The notes: generated from the letters alone by a model not told the origin. A stretch of DNA of 64,000 bases from Pseudomonas sp. FP2196 (GCF_030687715.1 NZ_CP117445.1:2841501-2905500); one strand, 5' to 3'. Positions 19,192-29,920 are shown, counted from the first letter of the stretch. A program made the numbers and translations.

Positions 19192-20634
19192 TCAACGATT
19201 CATCGGCGCCACAAACCTGCTCTTCGCCACGCTGTAAACCTCTGGCTCATTGCTGTCGGCAATCTTGAAACTCAACGTCTGCGAGCTGCTGCTCGGCCGA
19301 TCCGTAGTCATCGCCACCGATACCGGCACATCGACAATCTCACCCGGTGCCAGGCTCAGTTCGGTCTTGCCTTGCAACTGGAAGCCGTCACCGTCCACCA
19401 AGGTCAGGTTGTAGTTCTGGCGCTGCTGGGTCTTGTTGATGACTTTCAGCGAGTAGATGTTTTCGATCTGGCCCTGACCATTTTCACGAAACAGTCCGCG
19501 ATCCTTGGTCACGTCCAGCGACACCATGGGACGTTCCACCAGGGCCAGTGCCAGCGCACCGATCATCACCAGCAACACCGCGACGTAACCGATCAGCCGT
19601 GGTCGCAGCAGATGCGTTTTGCCGCCCTGCAATTCGCGCTCGGAACTGTAGCGGATCAAACCGCGTGGGTAGTTCATCTTGTCCATGATCGAATCACAGG
19701 CGTCGATGCACGCCGCGCAACCAATGCACTCCATCTGCAAACCGTCGCGGATGTCGATGCCGGTCGGGCACACCTGCACGCACAACTGACAGTCGATGCA
19801 ATCGCCCAGTCCGGCCTCAACCGGTTTCACATCACGCTTGCGCGGGCCACGGTTTTCGCCGCGGGCCACGTCGTAGGCAATCGTCAGGGTGTCCTTGTCG
19901 AACATCACGCTCTGGAACCGCGCGTACGGGCACATGTGCATGCACACCGCTTCACGCAGCCAACCGGCATTGATGTAGGTGGCGGCGGTGAAGAACAGCA
20001 CCCAGAACAGGCTGACTCCGCCGATTTGCAGGGTCAGCAGTTCTTCGGCCAGTGGCCGGATCGGGGTGAAGTAGCCGACGAAGGTCAGGCCGGTCATGAC
20101 GCTGATTGCCAGCCACAGCGTGTGCTTGGCCGCGCGCCGGGCCAGTTTGTTGAGGCCCCATGGCGCGGCTTGCAGTTTGATCCGCTGGTTGCGCTCGCCT
20201 TCGGTGATCTTCTCGCACCACATGAAGATCCACGTCCACGAACTCTGCGGGCAGGTGTACCCGCACCAGACCCGCCCGGCGAACACGGTGATGGCGAACA
20301 GGCCGAATGCAGCAATGATCAGCAGAGCCGAGAGCAGGATGAAATCCTGTGGCCAAAAGGTTGCGCCGAAGATGTGGAATTTGCTCTCGGAAAGATCCCA
20401 TAGAACAGCCTGACGCCCGCCCCAGTTCAGCCACACGGTGCCGAAGAACAGCAAAAACAGAAACCCCGCACCACTGATGCGCAGGTTACGAAACAGGCCG
20501 GTGAAGCTGCGGGTGTGGATCTGGTTGTCGCTGGATTTGGCCGTCGCCTTCATTGGGCGTGCGGGCACCTTTTTTATATGAGGAGCTATTGTCGGCGTTG
20601 CTTCTACGGTTCGGACGGGGATTTGTTCGCTCAT
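19192..20634 (-). CDS. ccoG: CcoG/RdxA/FixG cytochrome cbb3 oxidase accessory ferredoxin
   Basis: 480 residues from the ATG at 20634. Several membrane helices come first, with the CXXXC signature WCGYTCPQS that CcoG uses in copper reduction. Two [4Fe-4S] clusters follow (CIDCQLCVQVCP and CIGCAACIDACD), then a C-terminal Ig-like periplasmic domain (about 365-480). CcoG reduces Cu(II) to Cu(I) for assembly of the cbb3 oxidase. The ccoNOP and ccoIS genes usually linked to it are not in this window, so this copy is separated from them or is a paralogue. An upstream ATG at 20658 would add eight residues and is less likely. Confidence 0.93.
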   Translation of the reverse strand: MSEQIPVRTVEATPTIAPHIKKVPARPMKATAKSSDNQIHTRSFTGLFRNLRISGAGFLFLLFFGTVWLNWGGRQAVLWDLSESKFHIFGATFWPQDFILLSALLIIAAFGLFAITVFAGRVWCGYTCPQSSWTWIFMWCEKITEGERNQRIKLQAAPWGLNKLARRAAKHTLWLAISVMTGLTFVGYFTPIRPLAEELLTLQIGGVSLFWVLFFTAATYINAGWLREAVCMHMCPYARFQSVMFDKDTLTIAYDVARGENRGPRKRDVKPVEAGLGDCIDCQLCVQVCPTGIDIRDGLQMECIGCAACIDACDSIMDKMNYPRGLIRYSSERELQGGKTHLLRPRLIGYVAVLLVMIGALALALVERPMVSLDVTKDRGLFRENGQGQIENIYSLKVINKTQQRQNYNLTLVDGDGFQLQGKTELSLAPGEIVDVPVSVAMTTDRPSSSSQTLSFKIADSNEPEVYSVAKSRFVAPMNR

Positions 20635-20782
20635 GGTCGTTCGCTCATCAGCCTCCATCAGGCCGATGCACTATGAGCGCCGATCTGTTTGCATAACAGA
20701 CTCAGGTATTTCAATAAAAAGCGGATCAGATGGTGTCGGGCTCAGACCCTGCGACAACTTGAAGCAGCCCACAGACAAGGGG

Positions 20783-20807
20783 GCAAACGCCTATCCCAGG
20801 CGTTTGC
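20783..20807. terminator. hairpin beside the DUF3203 gene
   Basis: GCAAACGCCT and AGGCGTTTGC form a perfect 10-base-pair stem around ATCCC, 22 bases past the stop of the minus-strand DUF3203 gene. No T-run follows on that strand, so a transcript end is likely but not certain. Confidence 0.5.
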
Positions 20808-20829
20808 GTGGGGTGTTGATCTGAGTCAG

Positions 20830-21063
20830 TCAGATCACCGAATCACTCTCTTCTGCCTTCAGGTGCTTACGCCCGTCTATGGCTCCGGCCACGGTCAAGG
20901 CGTCGGCTTCTGCTTCGGTGATGTAAATACGCTGGCCTTCGATTTCCACGGCCGACATGGATTTTTCACTGTCGGTGATCACTGTCACGTCCTCGCACAA
21001 GCGGATCTGCTCGCCGTTTTCAACGGTGAAAAAGCAGGTCTGGTTTTCGATTCGAACGGTCAT
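20830..21063 (-). CDS. small DUF3203-like protein
   Basis: A 77-residue acidic protein, MTVRIENQTCFFTVENG..., which alternates beta-strand-like segments (about 1-50) with a final helical stretch (TEAEADALTVAGAIDGR). I match it to DUF3203, a family that appears restricted to Pseudomonas, from its length and its N-terminus, but this is recall and not a search. A ribosome-binding site (AAGGACAG) lies before the ATG. Its function is unknown. It is transcribed away from the MgtC-like gene. Confidence 0.65.
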   Translation of the reverse strand: MTVRIENQTCFFTVENGEQIRLCEDVTVITDSEKSMSAVEIEGQRIYITEAEADALTVAGAIDGRKHLKAEESDSVI

Positions 21064-21186
21064 GGTGGCTGTCCTTTTTCCAGGGGGGTCTGAAACGTTA
21101 GGGCCCAGGCTTTGCCAATCGTTCTGCGCAACTGATTAATGGTCGCCGCTGTCCATCCTCTATAAACCTCTTGGAAGGACGGCAGG

Positions 21187-21699
21187 ATGAACGCGTGGTG
21201 GCATGAAGTGTGGGTAACCCTGCAAGCGGAATTCGCCGACATCGGCGATGCCTCACAGCTCACGCGGATCACCGTGCGCCTGCTGATGGCGGCGGTGTTG
21301 GGCGGGATTCTCGGATTCGAGCGTGAACACAAGGGCAAGGCTGCCGGTGTACGCACGCACATGCTGGTGGCGCTGGGGGCGGCGCTGTTTGTCCTGGTGC
21401 CGCAAACCTCGGGGGCTGAGTCTGACGCGATGAGCCGGGTATTGCAGGGAGTGATTGCAGGGGTTGGCTTCCTCTGCGCCGGCACCATTCTGAAAAATCA
21501 GGAAGGCGATGAAGGCCACGTCAAAGGCCTGACCACGGCGGCCGGGTTATGGATGACCGCTGCCATCGGGGTCGCAGCCGGTTTGGGCAGAGAAGCGACG
21601 GCGCTGCTCAGCACGATGCTGGCGTTGGGGATTTTCAACTTGATGCCACGGATCGTCAGGTTGTTCGAGAAGGACGACCAGAAGAATGACCACCTTTAG
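21187..21699 (+). CDS. MgtC/SapB-family inner-membrane protein
   Basis: 170 residues with about four membrane helices and the MgtC signature (GGILGFEREHKGKAAGVRTH, about 39-58), followed by LVALGAALFVLVPQ. It ends in a short charged tail. MgtC proteins support growth under low magnesium, help survival in host cells and can inhibit the F-type ATP synthase. This one lacks the long C-terminal ACT-like domain of Salmonella MgtC, so it is the short SapB-like form. AAGGACGGCAGG before the ATG is a good ribosome-binding site. Confidence 0.88.
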   Translation: MNAWWHEVWVTLQAEFADIGDASQLTRITVRLLMAAVLGGILGFEREHKGKAAGVRTHMLVALGAALFVLVPQTSGAESDAMSRVLQGVIAGVGFLCAGTILKNQEGDEGHVKGLTTAAGLWMTAAIGVAAGLGREATALLSTMLALGIFNLMPRIVRLFEKDDQKNDHL

Positions 21700-21705
21700 A
21701 ACCCT

Positions 21706-21788
21706 GCAGGAGCTGCCGAAGGCTGCGATCTTTTGATTTTGATTGTTAAAACCAGGATCAAGAGATCGCAGCCTTCGGCAGCTCCTGC
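21706..21788. repeat. REP-type inverted repeat, GCAGGAGCTGCCGAAGG family
   Basis: Arms GCAGGAGCTGCCGAAGGCTGCGATC and its complement lie at the two ends with an AT-rich centre. It sits between the converging MgtC-like gene and the small proline-rich gene and belongs to the same family as 4277-4361. Confidence 0.85.
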
Positions 21789-21803
21789 CAGGGGCATGCG
21801 AGC

Positions 21804-21962
21804 TTAAAGGATCACCGGCGGCATGGTCGTCGGTGGTTCTTCCTTCGGTGGTGGCGTGGTGCCTGGCGGTTCCTGCTCGGGAATCGGTTGAGGCTCGGTC
21901 TCGGTAATCGTCGGGTTGTCGATGTTCGGATCAGGGGTTTCAGCCGGGATCGGGATGTTCAT
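21804..21962 (-). CDS. 52-residue proline/threonine/glutamate-rich protein
   Basis: The ATG at 21962 (MNIPIPAETPDPN) follows a purine-rich stretch (GGAGGTCT), a good ribosome-binding site; longer upstream frames lack one. About a third of the residues are Pro, with many Thr and Glu (PIPEQEPPGTTPPPKEEPPTT), and there is no signal peptide or membrane helix. It is probably intrinsically disordered. It diverges from glgE, with 218 bases between the starts. Its function is unknown. Confidence 0.6.
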   Translation of the reverse strand: MNIPIPAETPDPNIDNPTITETEPQPIPEQEPPGTTPPPKEEPPTTMPPVIL

Positions 21963-22062
21963 CAGATAGACCTCCGTGTGGCACATGGCGTGAGAAGTGC
22001 TTAAGTGAGTTGACCACCTCTCGGCGAATTCGATCCGCTTTTTCAACCAGGCAAATTTCGCT

Positions 22063-22090
22063 GAACTTTTCCCGGCGCAGGCTGCTCGGA
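22063..22090 (+). promoter_or_regulatory. possible AlgU (RpoE-like) promoter before glgE
   Basis: GAACTT at 22063-22068 and TCGGA at 22086-22090 are separated by 17 bases, matching the Pseudomonas AlgU pattern GAACTT-N16/17-TCnnA. The start of transcription would fall near 22096, giving about an 85-base leader for glgE. This is a pattern match only. AlgU is known to control stress and osmotic genes in Pseudomonas, in keeping with the trehalose/glucan genes it would drive. Confidence 0.45.
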
Positions 22091-22180
22091 ACCTAAGTGA
22101 GTTCATTGCGGGGCAGGCGCTTCGTTGCGAAAACTGATCCGCTACAAGAGCGTCCTTTGGGCGTTAAGGAGAGATGCTCA

Positions 22181-24175
22181 ATGACTGCTGAAAAACCCTC
22201 AGAGCTGAGCTACAACCCGCACATGCCGCTGTCGCAGGCATTGCTGTTACCACGCATTGTCATCGAAAACACCATGCCGACCCTCGACGGCGGCCAGTTC
22301 GCCGTGAAGTCGATTGCCGGACGCGACGTGGTCGTCACCAGCAAGGTATTTGCCGACGGTCACGACAAACTGGCGGTGCGCATTCGCTGGCGTGAGGAGG
22401 GTGAAGACACCTGGCAAAGCGAGGTCATGGCCGATCAGGGCAATAACGGCTGGAAAGGTCAGTTCCGCCCTGAGCATCAGGGTCGTTTTGTGTACTGCAT
22501 CGAAGCATGGATCGATCATTTCGCCAGTTTTCAGTACGAACTGGAAAAGAAACACACCGCCGGCGTGCCCGTCTCGCTGGAACTGCAAGAAGGCCGAACC
22601 ATGGTGCAACAGGCCGCCGAGCGCAGCGAAGGTCAGCTGAGCGAACAACTCGCCGCCCTGCATCACGAACTGTCCGGTCTGCTCGAAACCGAGCAGGTGG
22701 CGCTGTTTCTGCACTCGCGCAGTGCGCAATTGATGGCCCAAGCCGATCACCGCGCGTATCTGAGCGTGAGCCCCGAGTTCCCCATGGATGTCGAACGTGA
22801 GCTGGCTGAATTCGCCAGTTGGTATGAACTGTTTCCGCGCTCGATCACCGATGATCCCAACCGTCACGGCACCTTTAACGATGTCCACTCTCGGTTGCCG
22901 ATGATTCAGGACATGGGGTTCGACGTGTTGTACTTCACGCCCATCCACCCGATCGGCCGCGCCCACCGCAAGGGTCGCAACAATTCCCTGACTGCCGGCC
23001 CGGATGATCCGGGCAGTCCTTATGCCATCGGTAGCGAGGAGGGCGGCCACGAGGCGATTCACTCGCAACTTGGCACCCGCGAAGACTTCCGCCGTTTGGT
23101 GGCTGCCGCCGCCGATCATGGTCTGGAAATCGCCCTCGATTTCGCCATCCAGTGTTCTCAGGATCACCCGTGGCTCAAGCAGCATCCCGGCTGGTTCAAC
23201 TGGCGCCCCGACGGCACGATCAAATACGCCGAGAACCCGCCGAAGAAATATCAGGACATCGTCAATGTCGATTTCTATGCGCCGGACGCGATCCCGAGCC
23301 TGTGGGTCGAGCTGCGTGACATTGTTGTCGGCTGGGTCGAGGAGGGCGTGAAGATCTTTCGCGTCGATAATCCGCACACCAAGCCGCTGCCGTTCTGGCA
23401 ATGGCTGATCGCCGATGTGCGGGCGCTGCATCCTGAAGTGATCTTCCTCGCCGAAGCGTTCACCACGCCGGCGATGATGGCGCGTCTGGGCAAGGTCGGC
23501 TACACGCAGAGCTACACCTATTTCACCTGGCGCAATACCAAATCCGAGCTGGCCGCTTATTTCACCGAGCTGAATGAATCGCCGTGGCGTGAATGCTACC
23601 GGCCCAATTTCTTTGTCAATACGCCGGACATCAACCCGGCGTTCCTGCATGAGTCCGGGCGCGCGGGTTTCCTCATTCGCGCGGCACTGGCAACCATGGG
23701 TTCGGGCCTGTGGGGCATGTATTCCGGTTATGAACTGTGCGAAGCGGCGCCGGTGCCGGGCAAGGAGGAATATCTCGATTCGGAGAAGTACGAGATCCGC
23801 GTCCGCGATTTCACTGCGCCCGGCAACATCATTGCCGAGATCGCCCAACTCAACCGCATCCGTCGACAGAACCCGGCGTTGCACACGCATCTGGGCCTGA
23901 CGATCTACAACGCCTGGAATGACAACATTCTGTATTTCGGCAAGCGCAGCTTTGACGGCAGCAACTTCATTCTGGTGGCGGTGAACCTTGATCCACACAA
24001 CGTGCAGGAAGCGAATTTCGAACTGCCGTTGTGGGAAATGGGCTTGCCTGATGATGCCACGACCCACGGCGAAGACCTCATGAACGGGCATCGCTGGGAC
24101 TGGCACGGCAAATATCAGTTCATGCGCTTAGATCCGGCTTACCAGCCATTCGGCATTTGGCGGATTACTACCTGA
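22181..24175 (+). CDS. glgE: GlgE, alpha-1,4-glucan:maltose-1-phosphate maltosyltransferase
   Basis: 664 residues from the ATG at 22181, with AAGGAGA upstream. GlgE adds maltose units from maltose-1-phosphate to the non-reducing ends of alpha-1,4-glucan. The GH13_3 features are visible: an N-terminal Ig-like/helical region (1-200), then the (beta/alpha)8 barrel. Asp396 in FRVDNPHTK is the expected nucleophile and Glu425 in FLAEAFT the acid/base, 29 residues apart as in Streptomyces GlgE (Asp394/Glu423). Its donor is made by the TreS-Mak fusion encoded just downstream. A REP pair separates the two genes. Confidence 0.95.
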   Translation: MTAEKPSELSYNPHMPLSQALLLPRIVIENTMPTLDGGQFAVKSIAGRDVVVTSKVFADGHDKLAVRIRWREEGEDTWQSEVMADQGNNGWKGQFRPEHQGRFVYCIEAWIDHFASFQYELEKKHTAGVPVSLELQEGRTMVQQAAERSEGQLSEQLAALHHELSGLLETEQVALFLHSRSAQLMAQADHRAYLSVSPEFPMDVERELAEFASWYELFPRSITDDPNRHGTFNDVHSRLPMIQDMGFDVLYFTPIHPIGRAHRKGRNNSLTAGPDDPGSPYAIGSEEGGHEAIHSQLGTREDFRRLVAAAADHGLEIALDFAIQCSQDHPWLKQHPGWFNWRPDGTIKYAENPPKKYQDIVNVDFYAPDAIPSLWVELRDIVVGWVEEGVKIFRVDNPHTKPLPFWQWLIADVRALHPEVIFLAEAFTTPAMMARLGKVGYTQSYTYFTWRNTKSELAAYFTELNESPWRECYRPNFFVNTPDINPAFLHESGRAGFLIRAALATMGSGLWGMYSGYELCEAAPVPGKEEYLDSEKYEIRVRDFTAPGNIIAEIAQLNRIRRQNPALHTHLGLTIYNAWNDNILYFGKRSFDGSNFILVAVNLDPHNVQEANFELPLWEMGLPDDATTHGEDLMNGHRWDWHGKYQFMRLDPAYQPFGIWRITT

Positions 24176-24185
24176 ACACAGATCT

Positions 24186-24279
24186 CCTGTGGGAGCGAGC
24201 CTGCTCGCGAAAGCAATTTTGCAGGCGACATTTTTGCTGAATGTTGATCCGCATTCGCGAGCAGGCTCGCTCCCACAGG
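24186..24279. repeat. REP-type inverted pair between glgE and treS
   Basis: CCTGTGGGAGCGAGCCTGCTCGCGAA (24186-24211) is an exact reverse complement of 24254-24279. It lies inside a presumed operon and could lower expression of treS-mak relative to glgE. The remaining 65 bases before treS hold its AGGAG ribosome-binding site. Confidence 0.9.
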
Positions 24280-24344
24280 TTGCTCATTGAGTTGGAGTCA
24301 GGTGATCGGCTCACGGCTTTTCTAGAATTGAACAGGAGTTTCAC

Positions 24345-27300
24345 ATGGCGAAGAAACCCAAGGCAGCCACCTTCATCAAAGACCCGCTCTGGTACAAGGA
24401 CGCGGTGATCTATCAGGTTCACGTCAAATCGTTTTTCGACTCCAACAACGACGGTATCGGTGACTTTCCCGGCCTGATCGCCAAACTTGATTACATTGCC
24501 GAACTCGGCGTCAACACCATCTGGCTTCTGCCGTTCTACCCGTCACCACGCCGTGATGATGGCTACGACATCGCCGAATACCGTGGCGTACACAGTGATT
24601 ACGGGACCATGGCCGACGCCAAGCGCTTTATCGCCGAGGCGCATAAACGCGGTTTGCGGGTGATCACCGAACTGGTCATCAACCACACCTCCGATCAGCA
24701 CCCGTGGTTTCAGCGTGCGCGCAAAGCCAAGCCGGGTTCAGCGGCGCGGGATTTTTACGTGTGGTCAGATGACGACCAGAAATACGACGGCACGCGGATC
24801 ATTTTCCTCGACACGGAAAAGTCCAACTGGACCTGGGACCCGGTCGCCGGGCAGTACTTCTGGCACCGTTTCTACTCGCACCAGCCAGACCTGAACTTCG
24901 ATAACCCGCAAGTGATGAAAGCCGTGCTCTCGGTTATGCGCTACTGGCTGGACATGGGCATCGACGGCCTGCGTCTCGACGCGATTCCGTATCTGATCGA
25001 ACGCGATGGCACCAACAACGAAAACCTCCCGGAAACCCACGACGTCCTCAAGCAGATCCGCGCCGAGATTGATGCGAATTATCCCGACCGCATGTTGCTG
25101 GCCGAGGCCAACCAATGGCCGGAAGACACCCAGTTGTACTTCGGTGACACCGATGCCGCAGGCCTGAATGGCGACGAATGCCACATGGCGTTTCACTTCC
25201 CGCTGATGCCGCGGATGTACATGGCGCTGGCCCAGGAAGATCGTTTCCCGATCACCGATATTCTGCGTCAGACCCCGGAAATCCCCGCCAACTGCCAATG
25301 GGCGATTTTCTTGCGCAACCACGACGAACTGACGCTGGAGATGGTGACCGACAAGGAGCGCGACTACCTGTGGAATTACTACGCCGCTGACCGCCGCGCG
25401 CGAATCAACCTCGGCATTCGTCGGCGTTTGGCGCCGTTGATGGAGCGCGATCGCCGCCGAGTCGAGTTGCTCAACAGCCTGCTGCTATCGATGCCGGGCA
25501 CGCCGACCCTGTATTACGGCGATGAAATCGGCATGGGCGACAACATCTACCTCGGCGACCGCGATGGCGTGCGTACACCGATGCAGTGGTCAATCGACCG
25601 CAACGGCGGTTTCTCCCGCGCTGACCCGGCCAGCCTGGTGCTGCCTCCGATCATGGACCCGCAGTACGGCTACTTGTCGGTCAATGTCGAAACCCAGGCC
25701 GGCGACCCGCATTCGTTGCTCAACTGGACGCGGCGCATGCTCGCCGTGCGCAAGCAATCCAAGGCGTTCGGCCGTGGCACGCTGAAGATGCTCTCGCCGA
25801 GCAACCGGCGGATTCTGGCCTACACCCGCGAATTCACCGATGCTGATGGCAAGCACGAAATCATTCTCTGCGTGGCCAACGTGTCGCGCAGTGCGCAAGC
25901 GGCGGAACTGGATCTGTCGGCCTACGTCGGCATGGTGCCGGTGGAGATGCTCGGCGGTAATGCATTCCCGCCTATTGGCCAATTGAATTTCCTCCTGACC
26001 CTGGCGCCGTACGGCTTCTATTGGTTCGCACTGGCGACTGAAAACCAGATGCCTAGCTGGCACGTCGAACCGGCGCAGAGCCTGCCGGACTTCACCACGC
26101 TGGTGCTGAAACAACGCATGGAAGAACTGCTTGAAGCGCCGTCCCGCGCGACGCTGGAGCAGGGCATTCTGCCGAGCTGGCTGCAAAACCGCCGCTGGTT
26201 TGCCGGCAAGGATGCGGCTATCGACAAAGTCAATCTGGCTTACGGTGTGCGCTTTGGCGATGCGCAGCATCCGGTGCTGCTCAGCGAAATCGAAGTCACC
26301 AGCGGTGGCCAGACCAGCCGTTATCAACTGCCGTTTGGCTTTATTGCCGAAGATCAGGTCGGCGCGGCGCTGCCGCAACAATTGGCGCTGGCCCGTGTAC
26401 GCCGCGTGCGTCAGGTCGGGTTGATCACTGATGCATTCAGCCTTGAGGCGTTTATCCGCGCTGTCCTGCAAGGCATGCAAAACAACACCGTGCTGGAGTC
26501 GGCCGAAGGCGAAATCCGCTTCGAACCGACCCCGCATCTGGACAAACTCAACCTGGGTGGCGAGTCCGAAGTGCGATATCTGTCGGCCGAGCAATCAAAC
26601 AGTTCAGTGGTGATCGGCAACAGTCTGGTACTTAAGCTGATCCGCAAAGTCGCTTCTGGCGTACACCCGGAACTGGAGATGAGCGCTTACCTGACAGCTG
26701 CCGGATTTGCCAATATCTCACCGCTGCTCGGTTCGGTGATTCGCCGCGACGGCCAGGGCGAGGACAATCTGCTGATGATCGCCCAGGGTTATCTGAGCAA
26801 TCAGGGCGACGCGTGGGAATGGACGCAGAACAACCTCGAAAGGGCGTTGCGCGACGAACTGGCCGATGCCATGTCCGAGCAGGACCAGCACTACAACGCG
26901 CTGAGCGAATTGAAGGATTTTGCCGGGATGCTCGGCCAGCGTTTGGGTGAAATGCATCAAGTGCTGGCGGCGCCAACCGACAATGCCGACTTTGCGCCGC
27001 AAGTCAGTACGGCCAAGGATATGCAGGCCACTGGCAAGGATGTCGCCGGGCAGGTGGAGCATGCGTTGAAGCTGCTCAAGCAGCATCAGGGCGAGCTTAG
27101 CGCGGCAGATCAGAAACTGGTCAAGCGACTGGTCGATGAGAAAAAAACCATCCTGGCCCATGTGCAGGAACTGGCGAAAAAAGCCGTCGGCGGTTTGCGT
27201 ATTCGCGTGCATGGCGACCTGCATCTGGGCCAGGTGCTGGTGATCAAGGGCGATGCCTATCTGATCGATTTCGAGGGTGAACCGGCGCGGCCATTGAGCG

Positions 27301-27686
27301 AGCGTCGCGGCAAGCACAGTCCTTACAAGGACGTCAGTGGTGTGCTGCGTTCATTCGATTACGCGGCGGCGATGACCATCAACGTGCACAACGTCGATCA
27401 CAGTCCTGAGTCAGAAGCGTCCCGTCATCGTGTGGCCGAGCGTTATTTGCGTGAGGCTCGAGAGGCATTTGTTCAGGCATATCGCCGTGCGGCAGCTAGT
27501 CTTGATCATGCCTGGCAAGATCCTGATGGTGCCGACGCCGCACTGGCGTTGTTCGGTCTGGAGAAGGCGGCCTATGAAGTGGCCTATGAAGCCGAAAATC
27601 GCCCGACGTGGCTGCCCGTGCCGTTGCACGGTTTGTATGGGTTATTGACGGGGCTTAAACCCTTTTCCGATCTTGGTGGAGAGTAG
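24345..27686 (+). CDS. treS: trehalose synthase-maltokinase fusion (TreS-Mak)
   Basis: The 1113 residues fall in two parts. The N-terminal GH13 trehalose synthase (1 to about 560) isomerises trehalose and maltose; Asp212 in GLRLDAI is the nucleophile, Glu254 in LAEANQW the acid/base, and Asp327 in LRNHDEL the stabiliser. The C-terminal part (about 570-1113) is a maltokinase, with a kinase-like N-lobe, HGDLHLGQ (about 956) and IDFEGEP (about 975) for catalysis and metal. Together they turn trehalose into maltose-1-phosphate for GlgE. Such fusions are known in Pseudomonas and other proteobacteria. The start has an AGGAG site six bases before the ATG, and glgB follows after 2 bases. Confidence 0.96.
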   Translation: MAKKPKAATFIKDPLWYKDAVIYQVHVKSFFDSNNDGIGDFPGLIAKLDYIAELGVNTIWLLPFYPSPRRDDGYDIAEYRGVHSDYGTMADAKRFIAEAHKRGLRVITELVINHTSDQHPWFQRARKAKPGSAARDFYVWSDDDQKYDGTRIIFLDTEKSNWTWDPVAGQYFWHRFYSHQPDLNFDNPQVMKAVLSVMRYWLDMGIDGLRLDAIPYLIERDGTNNENLPETHDVLKQIRAEIDANYPDRMLLAEANQWPEDTQLYFGDTDAAGLNGDECHMAFHFPLMPRMYMALAQEDRFPITDILRQTPEIPANCQWAIFLRNHDELTLEMVTDKERDYLWNYYAADRRARINLGIRRRLAPLMERDRRRVELLNSLLLSMPGTPTLYYGDEIGMGDNIYLGDRDGVRTPMQWSIDRNGGFSRADPASLVLPPIMDPQYGYLSVNVETQAGDPHSLLNWTRRMLAVRKQSKAFGRGTLKMLSPSNRRILAYTREFTDADGKHEIILCVANVSRSAQAAELDLSAYVGMVPVEMLGGNAFPPIGQLNFLLTLAPYGFYWFALATENQMPSWHVEPAQSLPDFTTLVLKQRMEELLEAPSRATLEQGILPSWLQNRRWFAGKDAAIDKVNLAYGVRFGDAQHPVLLSEIEVTSGGQTSRYQLPFGFIAEDQVGAALPQQLALARVRRVRQVGLITDAFSLEAFIRAVLQGMQNNTVLESAEGEIRFEPTPHLDKLNLGGESEVRYLSAEQSNSSVVIGNSLVLKLIRKVASGVHPELEMSAYLTAAGFANISPLLGSVIRRDGQGEDNLLMIAQGYLSNQGDAWEWTQNNLERALRDELADAMSEQDQHYNALSELKDFAGMLGQRLGEMHQVLAAPTDNADFAPQVSTAKDMQATGKDVAGQVEHALKLLKQHQGELSAADQKLVKRLVDEKKTILAHVQELAKKAVGGLRIRVHGDLHLGQVLVIKGDAYLIDFEGEPARPLSERRGKHSPYKDVSGVLRSFDYAAAMTINVHNVDHSPESEASRHRVAERYLREAREAFVQAYRRAAASLDHAWQDPDGADAALALFGLEKAAYEVAYEAENRPTWLPVPLHGLYGLLTGLKPFSDLGGE

Positions 27687-27688
27687 TC

Positions 27689-29920
27689 ATGAGTTTCTCG
27701 AACAAGGAACAGGGTCAGGTCAAAGAAGCATTGCTACCGTCAGCCAGCGATATTGACGCGCTGGTACGTGCGGAACATCAAGACCCGTTTTCCATTCTTG
27801 GCCCGCACGGCGATGGCGCCGGCGGGCAGTTTATCCGCGCCTATTTACCGGGTGCGCTAAGCGTTGTGGTGTTGGACAAGGAGTCCGGCGAAGAACGCGG
27901 TCCGTTGGAGCAAAGTGAAACGCCGGGATTGTTTGTCGGTCACTTCGATCAGGCGCGGCCGTATCTGCTGCGCACTCGTTGGGCCGGCGGCGAGCAGGTG
28001 GCGGAAGATCCCTACAGCTTTGGCCAGTTGCTCGGTGAAATGGATTTGTATCTGTTCGCCGAAGGCAATCACCGAGACCTCAGCGCCTGCCTTGGCGCAC
28101 AACTGACAACGGTCGATGGCGTCGATGGCGTGCGCTTCGCCGTGTGGGCGCCGAATGCGCGGCGAGTGTCGGTAGTCGGTGATTTCAACGTCTGGGACGG
28201 GCGTCGGCATCCGATGCGTCTGCGCCACCCATCCGGGGTCTGGGAACTGTTCATCCCGCGTCTGCAAGCGGGGGAGTTGTACAAATACGAAATCCTGAGT
28301 GCCCAAGGGATTCTGCCGCTCAAAGCCGACCCGATGGCGCTGGCCACCAGCCTGCCACCGGACACGGCGTCGAAAGTCGCCTCGCCATTGCAAGTCGACT
28401 GGCAGGATCATGACTGGATGAACGGCCGCCGCGAACGGCAGAAGCATTCGGCGCCGCTGTCGATCTACGAACTGCATGCCGGTTCGTGGCAGTGCGAGCT
28501 GGATGATCTCGGCGAGGTCGCGCGTCAGTACACCTGGCCGGAACTGGCCGAGCGCTTGATTCCCTATGTGAAAGAGCTGGGCTTCACCCACATCGAATTG
28601 ATGCCGATCATGGAACACCCCTTCGGTGGCTCATGGGGCTATCAATTGCTCTCGCAGTTTGCCCCGAGCGCGCGTTATGGCACGCCGGAGCAATTCGGCG
28701 AGTTCGTCGACGCCTGCCACCGCGCCGATATCGGCGTGATTCTCGATTGGGTGCCGGCGCATTTCCCGACCGATACCCACGGCCTGGCGCAATTCGACGG
28801 CACCGCGCTGTACGAGTACGGCAATCCGCTGGAAGGCTTTCATCAGGATTGGGACACGCTGATCTACAACCTCGGTCGCACCGAAGTGCATGGCTATATG
28901 CTCGCGTCGGCGCTGCACTGGTTGAAGCATTTCCATATCGACGGCCTGCGGGTCGACGCGGTGGCCTCGATGCTCTATCGCGACTATTCGCGCAAGGCCG
29001 GCGAATGGGTGCCTAACCGCCACGGCGGGCGGGAGAATCTGGAGGCGATCGACTTCCTGCGTCATTTGAATGACGTGGTTGAACTGGAAGCGCCGGGCGC
29101 GCTGGTGATCGCCGAGGAATCCACGGCATGGCCGGGCGTCAGTCAAAGCACCCAGCAGGGCGGTTTGGGTTTTGCCTACAAATGGAACATGGGCTGGATG
29201 CACGATTCGCTGCACTACATTCAGCAGGATCCGGTGTACCGCGCCCATCACCACAACGAGTTGAGTTTTGGCCTCGTCTACGCCTGGTCCGAGCGCTTTA
29301 TCCTGCCGATCTCCCACGATGAAGTGGTGCACGGCAAGCATTCGCTGATCGACAAGATGCCCGGCGACCGCTGGCAGAAGTTTGCCAACCTGCGCGCCTA
29401 CCTGAGTTTCATGTGGACCCATCCGGGCAAAAAGCTGTTGTTCATGGGTTGCGAGTTCGGCCAGTGGCGCGAGTGGAATCACGATCAGCAACTCGATTGG
29501 TACTTGCTGCAGTATTCCGAGCACAAAGGTGTGCAGAAACTGGTGGGCGACCTCAATCGGCTTTATCGCGAACTACCAGCGCTCCATGATCAGGACGACG
29601 CTCCGCAGGGCTTTCAGTGGTTGATTGGCGATGATGCGATCAACAGCGTGTACGCGTGGTTACGCTGGAGCAAAGAAGGCGAGCCGGTGCTGGTGGTGGC
29701 CAACTTCACGCCGGTGCCGCGTCAGTCGTACCGGGTCGGCGTACCCTTTGCCGGGCGCTGGACGGAATTGCTCAACAGCGATGCCGACACCTATGCCGGT
29801 TCCAACTATGGCAATGGTGGCGGGGCGTTTACCGAGGAAGTACCGAGCCATGGCCAGTCGCTGTCGCTGGAGTTGAATCTGCCGCCGTTGGCGGTGTTGA
29901 TCTTGCGGCCGGAGGGCTGA
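27689..29920 (+). CDS. glgB: GlgB, 1,4-alpha-glucan branching enzyme
   Basis: 743 residues with two N-terminal carbohydrate-binding modules (N1 about 25-120 and CBM48 about 125-220), a GH13 barrel and a C-terminal beta domain. Catalytic regions are [13 protein letters not shown] (nucleophile Asp), VIAEESTAW (acid/base Glu) and [11 protein letters not shown] (stabilising Asp). It creates alpha-1,6 branches in the glucan that GlgE or GlgA elongates. It lies 2 bases behind treS-mak and is surely co-transcribed; GTGGAGAG in the end of treS gives the ribosome-binding site. Confidence 0.96.
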   Translation: MSFSNKEQGQVKEALLPSASDIDALVRAEHQDPFSILGPHGDGAGGQFIRAYLPGALSVVVLDKESGEERGPLEQSETPGLFVGHFDQARPYLLRTRWAGGEQVAEDPYSFGQLLGEMDLYLFAEGNHRDLSACLGAQLTTVDGVDGVRFAVWAPNARRVSVVGDFNVWDGRRHPMRLRHPSGVWELFIPRLQAGELYKYEILSAQGILPLKADPMALATSLPPDTASKVASPLQVDWQDHDWMNGRRERQKHSAPLSIYELHAGSWQCELDDLGEVARQYTWPELAERLIPYVKELGFTHIELMPIMEHPFGGSWGYQLLSQFAPSARYGTPEQFGEFVDACHRADIGVILDWVPAHFPTDTHGLAQFDGTALYEYGNPLEGFHQDWDTLIYNLGRTEVHGYMLASALHWLKHFHIDGLRVDAVASMLYRDYSRKAGEWVPNRHGGRENLEAIDFLRHLNDVVELEAPGALVIAEESTAWPGVSQSTQQGGLGFAYKWNMGWMHDSLHYIQQDPVYRAHHHNELSFGLVYAWSERFILPISHDEVVHGKHSLIDKMPGDRWQKFANLRAYLSFMWTHPGKKLLFMGCEFGQWREWNHDQQLDWYLLQYSEHKGVQKLVGDLNRLYRELPALHDQDDAPQGFQWLIGDDAINSVYAWLRWSKEGEPVLVVANFTPVPRQSYRVGVPFAGRWTELLNSDADTYAGSNYGNGGGAFTEEVPSHGQSLSLELNLPPLAVLILRPEG

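Noticed and set aside
19114..20403. 429-codon open frame opposite ccoG
   Set aside because: Antisense to the ccoG iron-sulfur protein; the translated product is His/Gln/Ala-rich with no recognisable motif or ribosome-binding site.
22247..24106. 619-codon open frame on the minus strand opposite glgE
   Set aside because: It lies entirely antisense to a well supported glgE with catalytic residues in place. The translation is rich in Arg, His and Gln with no domain, as expected from high-GC codon bias.
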